Part shown: positions 5,768-14,004 of the stretch, one piece after another
How the letters are laid out: every line of letters begins with the position of its first letter
Numbering within the stretch: position 1 is the first letter of the stretch
DNA from: Pseudobacteriovorax antillogorgiicola
GTDB lineage: Bacteria > Bdellovibrionota_B > Oligoflexia > Oligoflexales > RGVZ01
Assembly: GCA_945897695.1 (NCBI GenBank)
Contig: CAMDGW010000031.1
Span: 1 to 16,824, forward strand
DNA: 16,824 bases
Direction: 5' to 3'
Made by a program: the position numbers and the translations under genes
Notes under the pieces: model-generated
What the model was told of the DNA's origin: nothing
Databases searched by the model: none
Seen by the model: the letters and a program-made list of their open reading frames with translations, nothing else

Positions 5768-7927
5768 ATGGGTCACTCATCCGAAACCATCAAAGCATTC
5801 GCTGAGTTAGTGCTTTTTTCCTCGTCACTGGAGGAAAAGCTCATGCCTCCGGCAACGGGTGTATTTGCGGATAAATCTTCATTTTCGGCGTTAGATCAGA
5901 TTCCAGAGCTTCCGGGGCGACCACCTGGCCTAAGCCTTAATCCCAGTCAGCAAAGATCCAAAACAACATTCCCAAACAAAACACATCTGTCTAATGCTCG
6001 TGCCCGGGGATTAGTTCTGCATTTTTTTGCCAATCACGAGTTACTAGCTCTAGAGATCATGGCTCTTGCACTGCTCAGATGGCCGGATGCGCCGGAGAGC
6101 TTTCGCAAGGGGATCGTGCAGACGATGGCAGAAGAACAAGCCCACATGCGCATATACTTGGCACGGATGCGAGATCTTGGGGTCGAATTTGGTGAAGCCC
6201 CCCTCAATTCATTCTTTTGGAAATGTATGAGAAACATGGCATCTCCGATGGAATATGCTGCGGCCATGTCTATGACCTTTGAACAAGCCAACCTAGATTT
6301 TTCTCTTCATTTCGAATCGATCTTCAAAGATCTTGGCGACGAAAAAACTGCCGAAATTATGCAGCGTGTAAGATTAGAAGAGGTGGGACATGTTAAGCAC
6401 GGCGTTATCTGGTTTGAGCGCTGGAGGCCTAAGGCCAATCGGTTGTTTAAAGAATGGTACGACACACTTCGCTTTCCCATAACTCCAGCTCGAGCCAAAG
6501 GCCTTACCTTTGATATAGAGGGCCGAAAAGCTGCCGGCCTTCCAGATGACTTCATTGAAGAACTGATGGTTCACAATCAATCGAAAGGCCGACCTCCGCG
6601 TGTTTTTATGTTTAATCCTGGCTGCGAGCAAGAGGTTGAAGCGGGATCATCTGCATGGACTCCGCCAAAGCCAATTCAGCAACTTACAAAAGACTATGAA
6701 GTCTTGATGGCACTTCTTGCGCATAAAGACGACATTGTCATGACATCGGAGCAACCGTCAGTAAACTTTCTCAAATCGCTGAATATGATGGGGTTTGAAA
6801 CCCCAGAATTTGTTCTTCATGCGGAACAAGTGCGCATAAAAGAAAGAAAGATCGCACGGTTTGAACCCTGGGGCTGGTCACCGGCCGCGACCAGATATTT
6901 TGAACCCCTTAAACCCTATCTTCTAAATCCAGAGGCCAGTCCGACTACTGGATCAAACTCTGCCAAAGAGAGTATTTTCAGCAAGCAACTGGCAGCTAAA
7001 ATCCGTGAAAATCTGAATCTGGATTCAGTCGAAACTACGGTCGTTTCGGGTCTGAATGCGGTCCAGCCGGTGATTCAATACATCGCCACCAAATTTGAAT
7101 GCAGCCACGTTGTATTTAAGGCACCTTTTAGCTCATCTGGAAGAGGTATGTGCCGCATACGAGATAAATCTCCGACCGCCAATGAGCTCAAGTGGATCGA
7201 GAATGTGATTACAAAACACGGCTCAGTCATTGCTGAGCCATGGCTCGAAAAAATAGCTGATCTCAGTGCACATGCAGATATTTTACCTGATGGTCGCGTT
7301 CATTTTGTGGGACTAACCCGATTTTGGACGAATTCTGGAGGCCAATATCGCGGTCATATTATCGGTCGGATGATGGATGATTTTGACCGTGACACACTCC
7401 AAAAATGGCACCATGAGCACGGCTGGCAAAAAGAACTTCGTGAGACAGTTATGAGGGTTGGCCACGAGGTGGCAAAGTCCGGATATTTTGGGCCGATTGG
7501 AATTGATGCATTTGTTTACCGGAGAAACAACGAAGAAATTCTCAGGCCCATGATCGAAATTAACCCCCGCTGGTCGATGGGACGGGTGTCCTTGGCCATT
7601 TCATCACAAATTGCAGCCAAACACTGTGGCTTATGGATTCATTTATCGCATAAGGACTTAAAGGCTAGTGCGTCTCAAAGTTTTGGAAAGCTACTGGATA
7701 CAGTTAAAAAAATTCAGACCGATGATATCCGTGGCATGGGTGCACAGCGGCTTATTCACTCAGGAGCTTTTGCTTTAAATGATCCTGAGCGAGCTCAGCA
7801 ATCTTTGGCACTACTTATTGTAGGAAGAGACCTTTTCGAGTGCTACGATGTGCTTAGAAAAGGGGGTATTGATGACAACTACCTTGAACTTCGGGTACAA
7901 AGCACAGCAGGCCGCAACCTATCTTGA
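5768..7927 (+). CDS. DUF455 ferritin-like domain fused to an ATP-grasp ligase domain
   Basis: A 719-residue two-enzyme fusion. N-terminal part (about 1-265) matches the DUF455 ferritin-like family: an NHELLALE helix (89-96), EEQAH (122-126), E172 and EEVGH (204-208), i.e. the paired E-x-x-H di-metal pattern. A connecting region (about 275-400) resembles the pre-ATP-grasp fold. The C-terminal part (about 405-700) has ATP-grasp marks: Lys451 before the glycine-rich SSGRGM (456-461), EPW hinge (490-492), GID (578-580) and the Mg-binding EINPR (597-601). Family knowledge predicts metal-dependent oxidation or hydroxylation by the first domain and ATP-dependent carboxylate-amine ligation by the second; substrates are unknown. 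The ATG at 5768 keeps the KAFAELVLF...SLEEKL segment that I recall as common in DUF455 proteins. An ATG at 5843 has a better ribosome site (GGAGG 5830-5834, 8 nt) and is a real alternative. It overlaps the downstream phosphorylase by 56 nt. Confidence 0.85.
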   Translation: MGHSSETIKAFAELVLFSSSLEEKLMPPATGVFADKSSFSALDQIPELPGRPPGLSLNPSQQRSKTTFPNKTHLSNARARGLVLHFFANHELLALEIMALALLRWPDAPESFRKGIVQTMAEEQAHMRIYLARMRDLGVEFGEAPLNSFFWKCMRNMASPMEYAAAMSMTFEQANLDFSLHFESIFKDLGDEKTAEIMQRVRLEEVGHVKHGVIWFERWRPKANRLFKEWYDTLRFPITPARAKGLTFDIEGRKAAGLPDDFIEELMVHNQSKGRPPRVFMFNPGCEQEVEAGSSAWTPPKPIQQLTKDYEVLMALLAHKDDIVMTSEQPSVNFLKSLNMMGFETPEFVLHAEQVRIKERKIARFEPWGWSPAATRYFEPLKPYLLNPEASPTTGSNSAKESIFSKQLAAKIRENLNLDSVETTVVSGLNAVQPVIQYIATKFECSHVVFKAPFSSSGRGMCRIRDKSPTANELKWIENVITKHGSVIAEPWLEKIADLSAHADILPDGRVHFVGLTRFWTNSGGQYRGHIIGRMMDDFDRDTLQKWHHEHGWQKELRETVMRVGHEVAKSGYFGPIGIDAFVYRRNNEEILRPMIEINPRWSMGRVSLAISSQIAAKHCGLWIHLSHKDLKASASQSFGKLLDTVKKIQTDDIRGMGAQRLIHSGAFALNDPERAQQSLALLIVGRDLFECYDVLRKGGIDDNYLELRVQSTAGRNLS
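7861..7866 (+). promoter_or_regulatory. Shine-Dalgarno site fixing the phosphorylase start
   Basis: AGGGGG, 5 nt before the ATG at 7872, lies inside the preceding DUF455/ATP-grasp gene. It favours 7872 over the in-frame ATG at 7848, which has no purine-rich site, and suggests translational coupling. Confidence 0.6.
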
Positions 7928-8708
7928 GCCCAAACTAAGTCAAACAGGCCTCAAACCCTCGGTTTTTATGATCCTAGGATCCGGCTTTCGTGATGCTGTG
8001 AAAGAATGGTCAACCCATTTAGAGATCGCTATGGCAGATATTCCGGGCTACCCCGCCCCCCGAGTTGAAGGCCACGGGACAAAACTCATTGGGGCTCGAA
8101 TCACTCTCGAACAAGGCAAGATAGACGTCTTGGTGGCTACCGGCCGAATCCATCTCTACGAGGGCTATACAGCTCATTCAACATGCCTGCCAATTTTCAT
8201 GGCTCATGAACTGGGAATTTCTAATATCATTCTAACAAATGCAGCTGGCGGCGTTTCCACCAAAGCAAAAAAGGGATCCATCGTTGCTATTTCAGACCAC
8301 CTAAATCTTATGGGACAAAATGTTGCCGCAGCTTCAACGCCTGATGGTCGCCATAACTTTGTGGAGATGGGAAACGCTTACAACTCAGCTTGGCGTGAGT
8401 CGGTATGTCGAGACTCTGGCATTGAGAGCGGAATATACGCCGGCATGGCGGGACCGTCATTTGAAACACCTGCAGAAGCACAAATGTTACGCGTTATGGG
8501 CGCCGATCTGGCAGGAATGAGCACTGTGCAGGAGACCATCGCTGCCAGAATGTGTGGAATCAACGTTTTTGCCTGCAGCTTTGTCACCAATGAAGCTGGC
8601 GGTGCGGGAGTCGACCATACTGAAGTATTAAAATCTGTCTCCCAGAGCTTTGGCACCATCAAGAAAACACTAGAATCTGCAGCCAATTACTGCGCCCAAA
8701 AGAAATAA
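7872..8708 (+). CDS. Purine nucleoside phosphorylase (trimeric, PNP/MTAP class)
   Basis: Cytoplasmic purine-salvage enzyme splitting purine (deoxy)nucleosides with phosphate into base and pentose-1-phosphate. 278 residues from the ATG at 7872, near the usual 270-290 of the trimeric class. Family blocks, numbered from an upstream in-frame ATG at 7848 (subtract 8 for this start): ILGSGF (42-47, phosphate loop), ATGRIHLYEGY (97-107), TNAAGG (130-135), GPSFETPAE (202-210, with the purine-contacting Phe-Glu), GADLAGMSTVQETIAAR (218-234, ribose/phosphate site) and VTNEAGG (246-252, with the base-contacting Asn). The Glu after that Asn differs from the Lys or Met/Leu I expect in well-known members, so base preference should not be assumed. 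It overlaps the end of the DUF455/ATP-grasp gene by 56 nt and so is very likely co-transcribed with it. Confidence 0.9.
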   Translation: MTTTLNFGYKAQQAATYLEPKLSQTGLKPSVFMILGSGFRDAVKEWSTHLEIAMADIPGYPAPRVEGHGTKLIGARITLEQGKIDVLVATGRIHLYEGYTAHSTCLPIFMAHELGISNIILTNAAGGVSTKAKKGSIVAISDHLNLMGQNVAAASTPDGRHNFVEMGNAYNSAWRESVCRDSGIESGIYAGMAGPSFETPAEAQMLRVMGADLAGMSTVQETIAARMCGINVFACSFVTNEAGGAGVDHTEVLKSVSQSFGTIKKTLESAANYCAQKK

Positions 8709-8716
8709 ATACCGCG

Positions 8717-9793
8717 CTACGCTAAGGAAACATCTTCGGCATGGGCGGCGCGAATCTCATTACCCCTAATGATTAGACCCTCTTTGATCTGCACTAAGTC
8801 ACCGCGCCGGATATCTGGATAGCCATTTTTGAAGTCCCGCTTTTGCCAAGCAACAAATTCACGGGTAGCGTCGAGGCAGGTCAGCTGCTTGGCAAAACCT
8901 TTGAACTCTTGTAAATCTCCGGTCATTCTTGCCTTGCCTACATTTTTTTGCGATGGCGACGTTTTCCTGAGCATCAGCCACGAGCACGGCAACGTTCCAT
9001 TTTTAATAGGCATATGCGTCTCGATACTTTTAAGCCACTCAGGCTGAGTCCACTCAAATCGGTCATGACACCAATCTCGCTCACTCAGTTCAAGCAGCGG
9101 ACAAGGGCCCCCATGGGTGCAAGGTCCCCAAACATACCAACCAACCTTCAGAAGGCTAGCCCTTAGTTTCTGTAATCGACGCGCATCGTCTCGGGTTGAA
9201 GGTTCGACAATCAGTAACCCCTCGCATTTATGGACCCAAGGAGGCAACTCAGTAAGCTCGGTAAAGGAATAGGATAAAATCGCAAGGGTATTTGGTCTCA
9301 TTTGAGTGATAGATACCGAAGAAGACCAGTCGATCGGTGTTCGTGACGAGCCCGAAAGCTTTCGATGAAAACTAATAGCCTCATGAGAGCGTTCTACACA
9401 TTGGCCGCTTCTAAATCTTAAACCACCTTGATCAAACGCCATCCCCAGACTGCCCAGACCGCTTCCAAAATCAATATAGTGTTCGAATCCTTCAAAGAAA
9501 TTAATTTGTTGGCCGCGCGCCAACACACCACAAAGGCGCCAAAAATTGAGGGGCATATAGTAAGCAACGTAAGCCACCTGGGCCCATCGTTCAGACCACG
9601 GACTGGACTTTTCCGGGTGCTTCGCATAAAAGTCCGACAGGGCCATGACGGCCTTGGCAATCTCCCGCGCACTTCTAGGCCAATCATCAGTCCTAAGTCC
9701 TAGCTCTTTAAGTAGACTCAGCTGCACGGTGCGCACATCTTCAGGAAGATCGAGCGGCAATTTCATATGGTCCAAATGTCTCATTTCCTGCAT
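8717..9793 (-). CDS. Rsm22/METTL17-family ribosomal small-subunit protein
   Basis: Rsm22 proteins are methyltransferase-like factors; the mitochondrial members bind the small ribosomal subunit during maturation. The SAM-fold motif I is YIDFGSGLGS (106-115). The family's cysteine block is clear: GPCTHGGPCPL (223-233) then DWCH (240-243), giving Cys225, Cys231 and Cys242, which in METTL17/Rsm22 help hold an iron-sulphur cluster. Cys306 in the C-terminal, probably beta-rich, tail is a candidate fourth ligand. 358 residues is ordinary for bacterial members. The ATG at 9793 has AAGGA 9 nt upstream. Its tail meets the phosphorylase tail with 8 bp between, and its head lies 14 bp from the next methyltransferase gene. 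Whether it still methylates anything is unknown. Confidence 0.85.
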   Translation of the reverse strand: MQEMRHLDHMKLPLDLPEDVRTVQLSLLKELGLRTDDWPRSAREIAKAVMALSDFYAKHPEKSSPWSERWAQVAYVAYYMPLNFWRLCGVLARGQQINFFEGFEHYIDFGSGLGSLGMAFDQGGLRFRSGQCVERSHEAISFHRKLSGSSRTPIDWSSSVSITQMRPNTLAILSYSFTELTELPPWVHKCEGLLIVEPSTRDDARRLQKLRASLLKVGWYVWGPCTHGGPCPLLELSERDWCHDRFEWTQPEWLKSIETHMPIKNGTLPCSWLMLRKTSPSQKNVGKARMTGDLQEFKGFAKQLTCLDATREFVAWQKRDFKNGYPDIRRGDLVQIKEGLIIRGNEIRAAHAEDVSLA

Positions 9794-9807
9794 CAGAAAG
9801 AATCCTT

Positions 9808-10773
9808 ATGTCATCTCTGCTGTCCCAACAATCAACAAACTTCCTCAACAAAGCTCGTGATTATTGGACGAGTGAAAGGGTGCAAAAACTGAAGGCGGGG
9901 CATAAGTACCATGTTCTCCCCACAAACGCACCACTGCTGCTAAGGGCTCTTGGCCTTCTCAATAAAGATGCATCCATGTCAGCCGACTCGACAAGAAAAT
10001 TCATTCAAGTCAATCACTTACTGAATCAATTTAGGCCATACCTGGAGGAACTTAATTCAAGACATACCCAGGTCCGCATACTTGATGCTGGCTGTGGAAG
10101 CTCATTTTTAACCTTCTTGATGGCATGGGCATACCAGGAGATATGGCAGCATCCAAGTGTACTTATTGGTGTAGATTCAAATGAGACCTTGATCTCAAAG
10201 AACAAGCAAACTGCAGCTGAAATGGGCGTTACTGATAGACTTACGTTTTTTGCGTCCTCAATCGCCGAGACAAACTGGCCCAAAATAATGGATGCTCTTT
10301 CGATCGCGCCCGAGAGCGAGGACTCCAAAAAGATTAGACCTCACGCTGTTGTGGCGCTTCACGCCTGCGACACAGCTACCGATGACGCCATTGCTCTCGG
10401 TATAAAGTTAAAAGCCGATTTCATTGCTGTTGCCCCCTGCTGTCAGGCAGAGCTCGCAAAAAAATGGAAGGAGTTTGCAGATTTAGGAGTGGTAAATCCA
10501 TTAAAGCCTGCCTATCACAACCCCCATCTTAGGCGAGAAATTGCAGCTCACCTTACAGATTTGGCTAGAGTATTAATTCTCCGAGGCCACGGCTACGAAG
10601 TTACAACAACAGAATTCACGATGTCGCACGCGACACCCAAAAACACACTTATTCTGGCCACAAGGCGGGGTAATTATCACAAGGCGTCGCAGCAAGAGTA
10701 TCACGATCTTGCGGCCTGGATGGGTGGAAGCGAAATATCGCTAGCATCAAAAGTTCCGTTTTCTGAAGTATAA
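9808..10773 (+). CDS. Class I SAM methyltransferase, METTL25/RRNAD1-like
   Basis: 321 residues with a Rossmann methyltransferase core: motif I ILDAGCGSSFLTF (91-103), acidic end of strand 2 GVDSN (121-125), VALHACDTATD (182-192) and VAPCCQ (208-213), then SHATPKNTLI (273-282). The HAC-D and P-C-C-x motifs together with TPKN are those of the Methyltransf_32 group, which includes eukaryotic METTL25/RRNAD1; the substrate of bacterial members is not known to me. It lies head to head with the Rsm22-like gene and tail to tail with the BtpA-like gene (3 bp between stops). Only a weak AAAG precedes the ATG, so expression may be low or leaderless. The domain call is firm; an RNA or ribosomal substrate is inference from relatives and neighbour. 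Confidence 0.82.
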   Translation: MSSLLSQQSTNFLNKARDYWTSERVQKLKAGHKYHVLPTNAPLLLRALGLLNKDASMSADSTRKFIQVNHLLNQFRPYLEELNSRHTQVRILDAGCGSSFLTFLMAWAYQEIWQHPSVLIGVDSNETLISKNKQTAAEMGVTDRLTFFASSIAETNWPKIMDALSIAPESEDSKKIRPHAVVALHACDTATDDAIALGIKLKADFIAVAPCCQAELAKKWKEFADLGVVNPLKPAYHNPHLRREIAAHLTDLARVLILRGHGYEVTTTEFTMSHATPKNTLILATRRGNYHKASQQEYHDLAAWMGGSEISLASKVPFSEV

Positions 10774-10776
10774 GTC

Positions 10777-11565
10777 TTAAGCCAGTATCTTCATAAACTG
10801 GCGCACGCGCTGGAGGTCCACAGGCCTTTTAACATCACCGTCGAACTTCAACGAAGTACCTACAATAAAGCCCCAGGCCAGCTCCTTAAACTGAGCCACA
10901 TTAGCCTCATTGACGCCGCTGCCCAAAATAACAGGAACACCTGCCACCTTTGAAACCTTAGCCAATTTGCTGGAATCAACACTTTTTCCGGTGCCAGCTC
11001 CGGAGACGATTACAGCATCTGCAAGACCACGCCGAACGGTATCTTCTACTTCATCTTCGATCGGGCGAGGGGCCAAAGGAGCCGAATGCTTAACATCAAC
11101 GTCAGCAAGAATTTTAATATGCTTTGCGCCTACATCCGCTCGCGCACGAAGAAGTTCGTGAGCAATTCCTTGAATCACACCCTGATCAGTGACGCGAGCG
11201 CCGCTCAGTACATTAACTCTGATAAAAGAGGCTTCTGAAGCGAGCGCAATCGACAAGGCACTTAAGCCGTCATTGCGCAATACGTTAATTCCGAGCGGCA
11301 AAGGGGACGCACGTCTCACTTCAACCGCAACAGTCGTCATCAACGCTACCACATCCGATGACACTCGATCCGGGTAAAATGGTACGTCACCAAAATTTTC
11401 CATCATCAGCGCATCGACGCCGCCATCGGTCAAGGCCTTGGCATCTTCTAACACAAGTTTGAGACTCTTCTGCCAGTCGCCAGCGTAAAGTGGAGAACCC
11501 GGTAGCGGAGGTAAATGAAGCATTCCGATCACAACATGTTTTTTATTAGGGGCGATAAAAGTCAT
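10777..11565 (-). CDS. BtpA/SgcQ-family TIM-barrel protein
   Basis: 262 residues matching the BtpA family, named from a cyanobacterial protein needed for photosystem I accumulation but widespread in non-photosynthetic bacteria, where the function is unsettled. Visible: GMLHLPPLPGSP (14-25), DGGVDALMMENFGDVPF (47-63), PLGINVLRND (90-99), FIRVNVLSGARVTDQG (114-129), ILADVDVKHSAPL (152-164), IVSGAGTG (186-193), VILGSGV (212-218) and a terminal phosphate-binding-like GFIVGTSLK (232-240). The alternating short strand-plus-glycine loops are those of a (beta/alpha)8 barrel. GGGAG lies 9 nt before the ATG. It is the third gene of the prfC-ygiD operon, 22 bp after the dioxygenase stop. No photosynthesis gene is near, so a metabolic enzyme role is more likely. 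Confidence 0.88.
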   Translation of the reverse strand: MTFIAPNKKHVVIGMLHLPPLPGSPLYAGDWQKSLKLVLEDAKALTDGGVDALMMENFGDVPFYPDRVSSDVVALMTTVAVEVRRASPLPLGINVLRNDGLSALSIALASEASFIRVNVLSGARVTDQGVIQGIAHELLRARADVGAKHIKILADVDVKHSAPLAPRPIEDEVEDTVRRGLADAVIVSGAGTGKSVDSSKLAKVSKVAGVPVILGSGVNEANVAQFKELAWGFIVGTSLKFDGDVKRPVDLQRVRQFMKILA

Positions 11566-11587
11566 TAGTAGAAACTCCCGTTATTTC

Positions 11588-12394
11588 TTACTGGCGGTAA
11601 TTAATACCGAATCCAACACTCGTCATACTAAGACTGCCGAACGTCCAGCCTCTATATAGCTCTTGAAAATCCTCGTTCCACGCACTTGCTGATCCAGCGA
11701 CAAAAATTAGCGGAGCAAAATGCTCCCATGTGGGATGAGCCTTTTGTCCATGGGGCGCATATTCTCTGAAGTCACATAAAGCCGAAAAATCCCGATCAGC
11801 CAGCGCCTTTAAAACCCACTCTTCAAACTCAGAGGCCCAAGACTCAGGAATACTAGATGTAGGCGTCTCCGTAGCAATTTCTCCTAGGTTATGGACCATG
11901 CCACCGCTACCTAAGATCAAAACACCCTCATTACGTAACGGAGCTAATATTTCGCCAACTCTAAAAATATCTTGAGGCCTTGCCTTGGAAGAGATTGCAA
12001 CAGGAATAATGGGGACGTTACCTTTAGGCCAAAGAAAATGAAGCGGTACATACGCGCCGTGGTCAAGTCCATGACTTAGGTCTAGGGCCGAAGAAAAAGC
12101 AGCACCCTTCAGTAGATCCACACATTGCTGCGCAACATCTTGATCTCCCTTACCCGGATAGATGAATTGCTGCAGAGATTCGGAAAATCCAGAAAAATCA
12201 TGGACTGTTTCAAATTCATCCTGAAAGCCAACATCAAACCCAGCCCGGCTGCGCCAATGAGCAGACATAATGACGACTGCTCGGGGCTTAGTCTCACGCC
12301 CAATCATCTCCAAACTAAGTTGCCAAGGGCCAGTTTCAGCCAAAACTGATGGTGCACCGTGACTAACAAAAATCGCCGGGGCACGACCACTCAT
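11588..12394 (-). CDS. ygiD: Class III extradiol dioxygenase, YgiD/DODA-like
   Basis: 268 residues of the LigB-type extradiol ring-cleavage family, closest in motifs to E. coli YgiD (4,5-DOPA dioxygenase) and plant betalain DODA. Conserved blocks: VSHGAPSVL (10-18), MSAHW (43-47, slightly variable count), LDHGAYVPL (110-118), GSGGMVHNL (162-170) and AHPTWEHF (219-226). His12, His47 or its neighbour, His168 and His225 correspond to the four metal-site histidines of YgiD (22, 57, 177, 234); the His in LDHG is the usual catalytic one. All are present, so it should be active on a catechol-like substrate, which is unknown here. The ATG overlaps the prfC stop as ATGA, with GGAAG 7 nt upstream inside prfC, indicating translational coupling. 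Confidence 0.88.
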   Translation of the reverse strand: MSGRAPAIFVSHGAPSVLAETGPWQLSLEMIGRETKPRAVVIMSAHWRSRAGFDVGFQDEFETVHDFSGFSESLQQFIYPGKGDQDVAQQCVDLLKGAAFSSALDLSHGLDHGAYVPLHFLWPKGNVPIIPVAISSKARPQDIFRVGEILAPLRNEGVLILGSGGMVHNLGEIATETPTSSIPESWASEFEEWVLKALADRDFSALCDFREYAPHGQKAHPTWEHFAPLIFVAGSASAWNEDFQELYRGWTFGSLSMTSVGFGINYRQ

Positions 12395-14004
12395 TGCGCA
12401 ACTTCCGCATCACTCAAGTTTTCACTGGTTGCGGTGTAGGTCACCTTTGGGTAACGCTCATTTAGAAGCTTCATGCGCCATAGCTGTTCCATTAATACAA
12501 CCAAATCTCCGCGCTGATCACGACAAAGATACTGACTTTGTTCTTGGGTAAACTGAGTCAGCATCTTTTCATCGTCGCAGTGAACCCAACGAGCAACGTT
12601 GTAGGGAAGCGGCTGGAAGTCTACACGAACACCGTACTCGTTTTCCACCCGGTACTTGACCACATCAAACTGCAAGACGCCCACAACCCCAAGCCAAAGA
12701 TCATTGGAATTTAATGGCCTCAGAACCTGGACTGCGCCCTCCTCTGAAAGCTGGTCCAAGGCCTTATTCAATTGCTTACTTTTCAGCGGGTCCTTAAGTT
12801 GAACCCTTACGAAGTTTTCTGGAGAGAACACAGGGATCCCAGTGTAAATGAGCGACTCCCCCTCTGACAGAGTATCACCAATCTTGAAAATACCTGGATC
12901 ATGGATACCAACGATGTCGCCTGCATAAGCCACTTCAACTAGGGATCTGTCCTGGGCCATAAATTGAGTGGGCCTGGCAAGTCTATATTCACGTTTCATA
13001 CGAACATGAAATGCCTTCATGCCGCGCTCAAATTTTCCGGAAACAATGCGCATAAAGGCAACGCGATCGCGGTGGGCTGGATCCATATTGGCCTGAATCT
13101 TGAAAATAAATCCTGAAAACTTGTCTTCGGTGGGCTCCACCTCGCGGGCATTTGTATGCCGAGGAAGGGGCCGAGGCGCGATCTCGATGAGTGCTTCCAA
13201 GAGGGTTTGAATTCCAAAGTTATTCATCGCCGATCCAAAATAAACCGGGCAAAGCTCTCCCCGCAAATATTTCTCACGGTCGAACACTTCGCCAGCACCT
13301 TCAAGCATGTCGATTTCATCGCGTAGCTGGCTTGCAAGCTCAGAGCCGATTTCTTTTTCAAGTTCAGGATCATCGACGCCCATACCTTTTAGGGCTACAG
13401 GGCGCGCACGGTCTGCCCCTTTTTCAAAAACAAGAAGTGTCTTTTTGAAACGATCATAAACACCCCGAAAGTTGGATCCCATGCCAATGGGCCACGTCGC
13501 GGCAAAACATTGAATACCAAGGACCTTCTCAATTTCATCAATCAGGTCAAATGGCTCCCTACCCTCACGGTCCATCTTGTTGATAAACGCAATGATCGGA
13601 GTTTTACGCATAGCGCAAACTTCGAATAATTTTTTGGTCTGACTTTCAACGCCATTTGCAGCATCAATAAGCATCACAGCCGAGTCAACCGCAGTTAGTG
13701 TACGATACGTATCTTCAGAGAAGTCCTGGTGACCAGGGGTGTCGATGAGATTAATTTCACAGCCGTCGTAATTAAAATTCATGACCGAGCTGGTCACCGA
13801 AATTCCACGCTGCTTCTCAAGCTCCATCCAGTCAGATGTCGCAAACTTTTTGCCACGCTTGGCTTTGACGGTTCCCGCCATCTGGATGGCGCCACCGTAA
13901 AGAAGAAGCTTTTCGGTGGTTGTTGTCTTACCGGCATCGGGATGTGAAATGATCGCGAACGTTCGGCGTTTAAGGATTTCTTTTTCTACTACTGGATTGC
14001 TCAT
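12391..14004 (-). CDS. prfC: Peptide chain release factor 3 (RF3)
   Basis: GTPase that recycles RF1/RF2 from the ribosome after termination. 537 residues, as expected for RF3 (E. coli 529). G-motifs intact: P-loop SHPDAGKTT (20-28), switch I region QRGISVTSS (65-73), DTPGH (88-92) and NKMD (142-145); the G2-type sequence and RF3-specific DWMELEKQRG (58-67) separate it from EF-G and LepA. Domain 2/3 features such as YTGIPVFSPENFVRVQLKDP and LNSNDLWLGVVGVLQFDVV are RF3-type. First gene of the prfC-ygiD-btpA-like operon; only a weak GTGAG precedes the ATG. On the minus strand TATATT (14028-14023) is a possible -10. Divergent from the MFS gene. Confidence 0.97.
   Translation of the reverse strand: MSNPVVEKEILKRRTFAIISHPDAGKTTTTEKLLLYGGAIQMAGTVKAKRGKKFATSDWMELEKQRGISVTSSVMNFNYDGCEINLIDTPGHQDFSEDTYRTLTAVDSAVMLIDAANGVESQTKKLFEVCAMRKTPIIAFINKMDREGREPFDLIDEIEKVLGIQCFAATWPIGMGSNFRGVYDRFKKTLLVFEKGADRARPVALKGMGVDDPELEKEIGSELASQLRDEIDMLEGAGEVFDREKYLRGELCPVYFGSAMNNFGIQTLLEALIEIAPRPLPRHTNAREVEPTEDKFSGFIFKIQANMDPAHRDRVAFMRIVSGKFERGMKAFHVRMKREYRLARPTQFMAQDRSLVEVAYAGDIVGIHDPGIFKIGDTLSEGESLIYTGIPVFSPENFVRVQLKDPLKSKQLNKALDQLSEEGAVQVLRPLNSNDLWLGVVGVLQFDVVKYRVENEYGVRVDFQPLPYNVARWVHCDDEKMLTQFTQEQSQYLCRDQRGDLVVLMEQLWRMKLLNERYPKVTYTATSENLSDAEVAQ

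Noticed and set aside
10777..11565. Photosystem I biogenesis role from the BtpA name
   Set aside because: No photosynthesis genes in the window; the family is broad and functionally unsettled.
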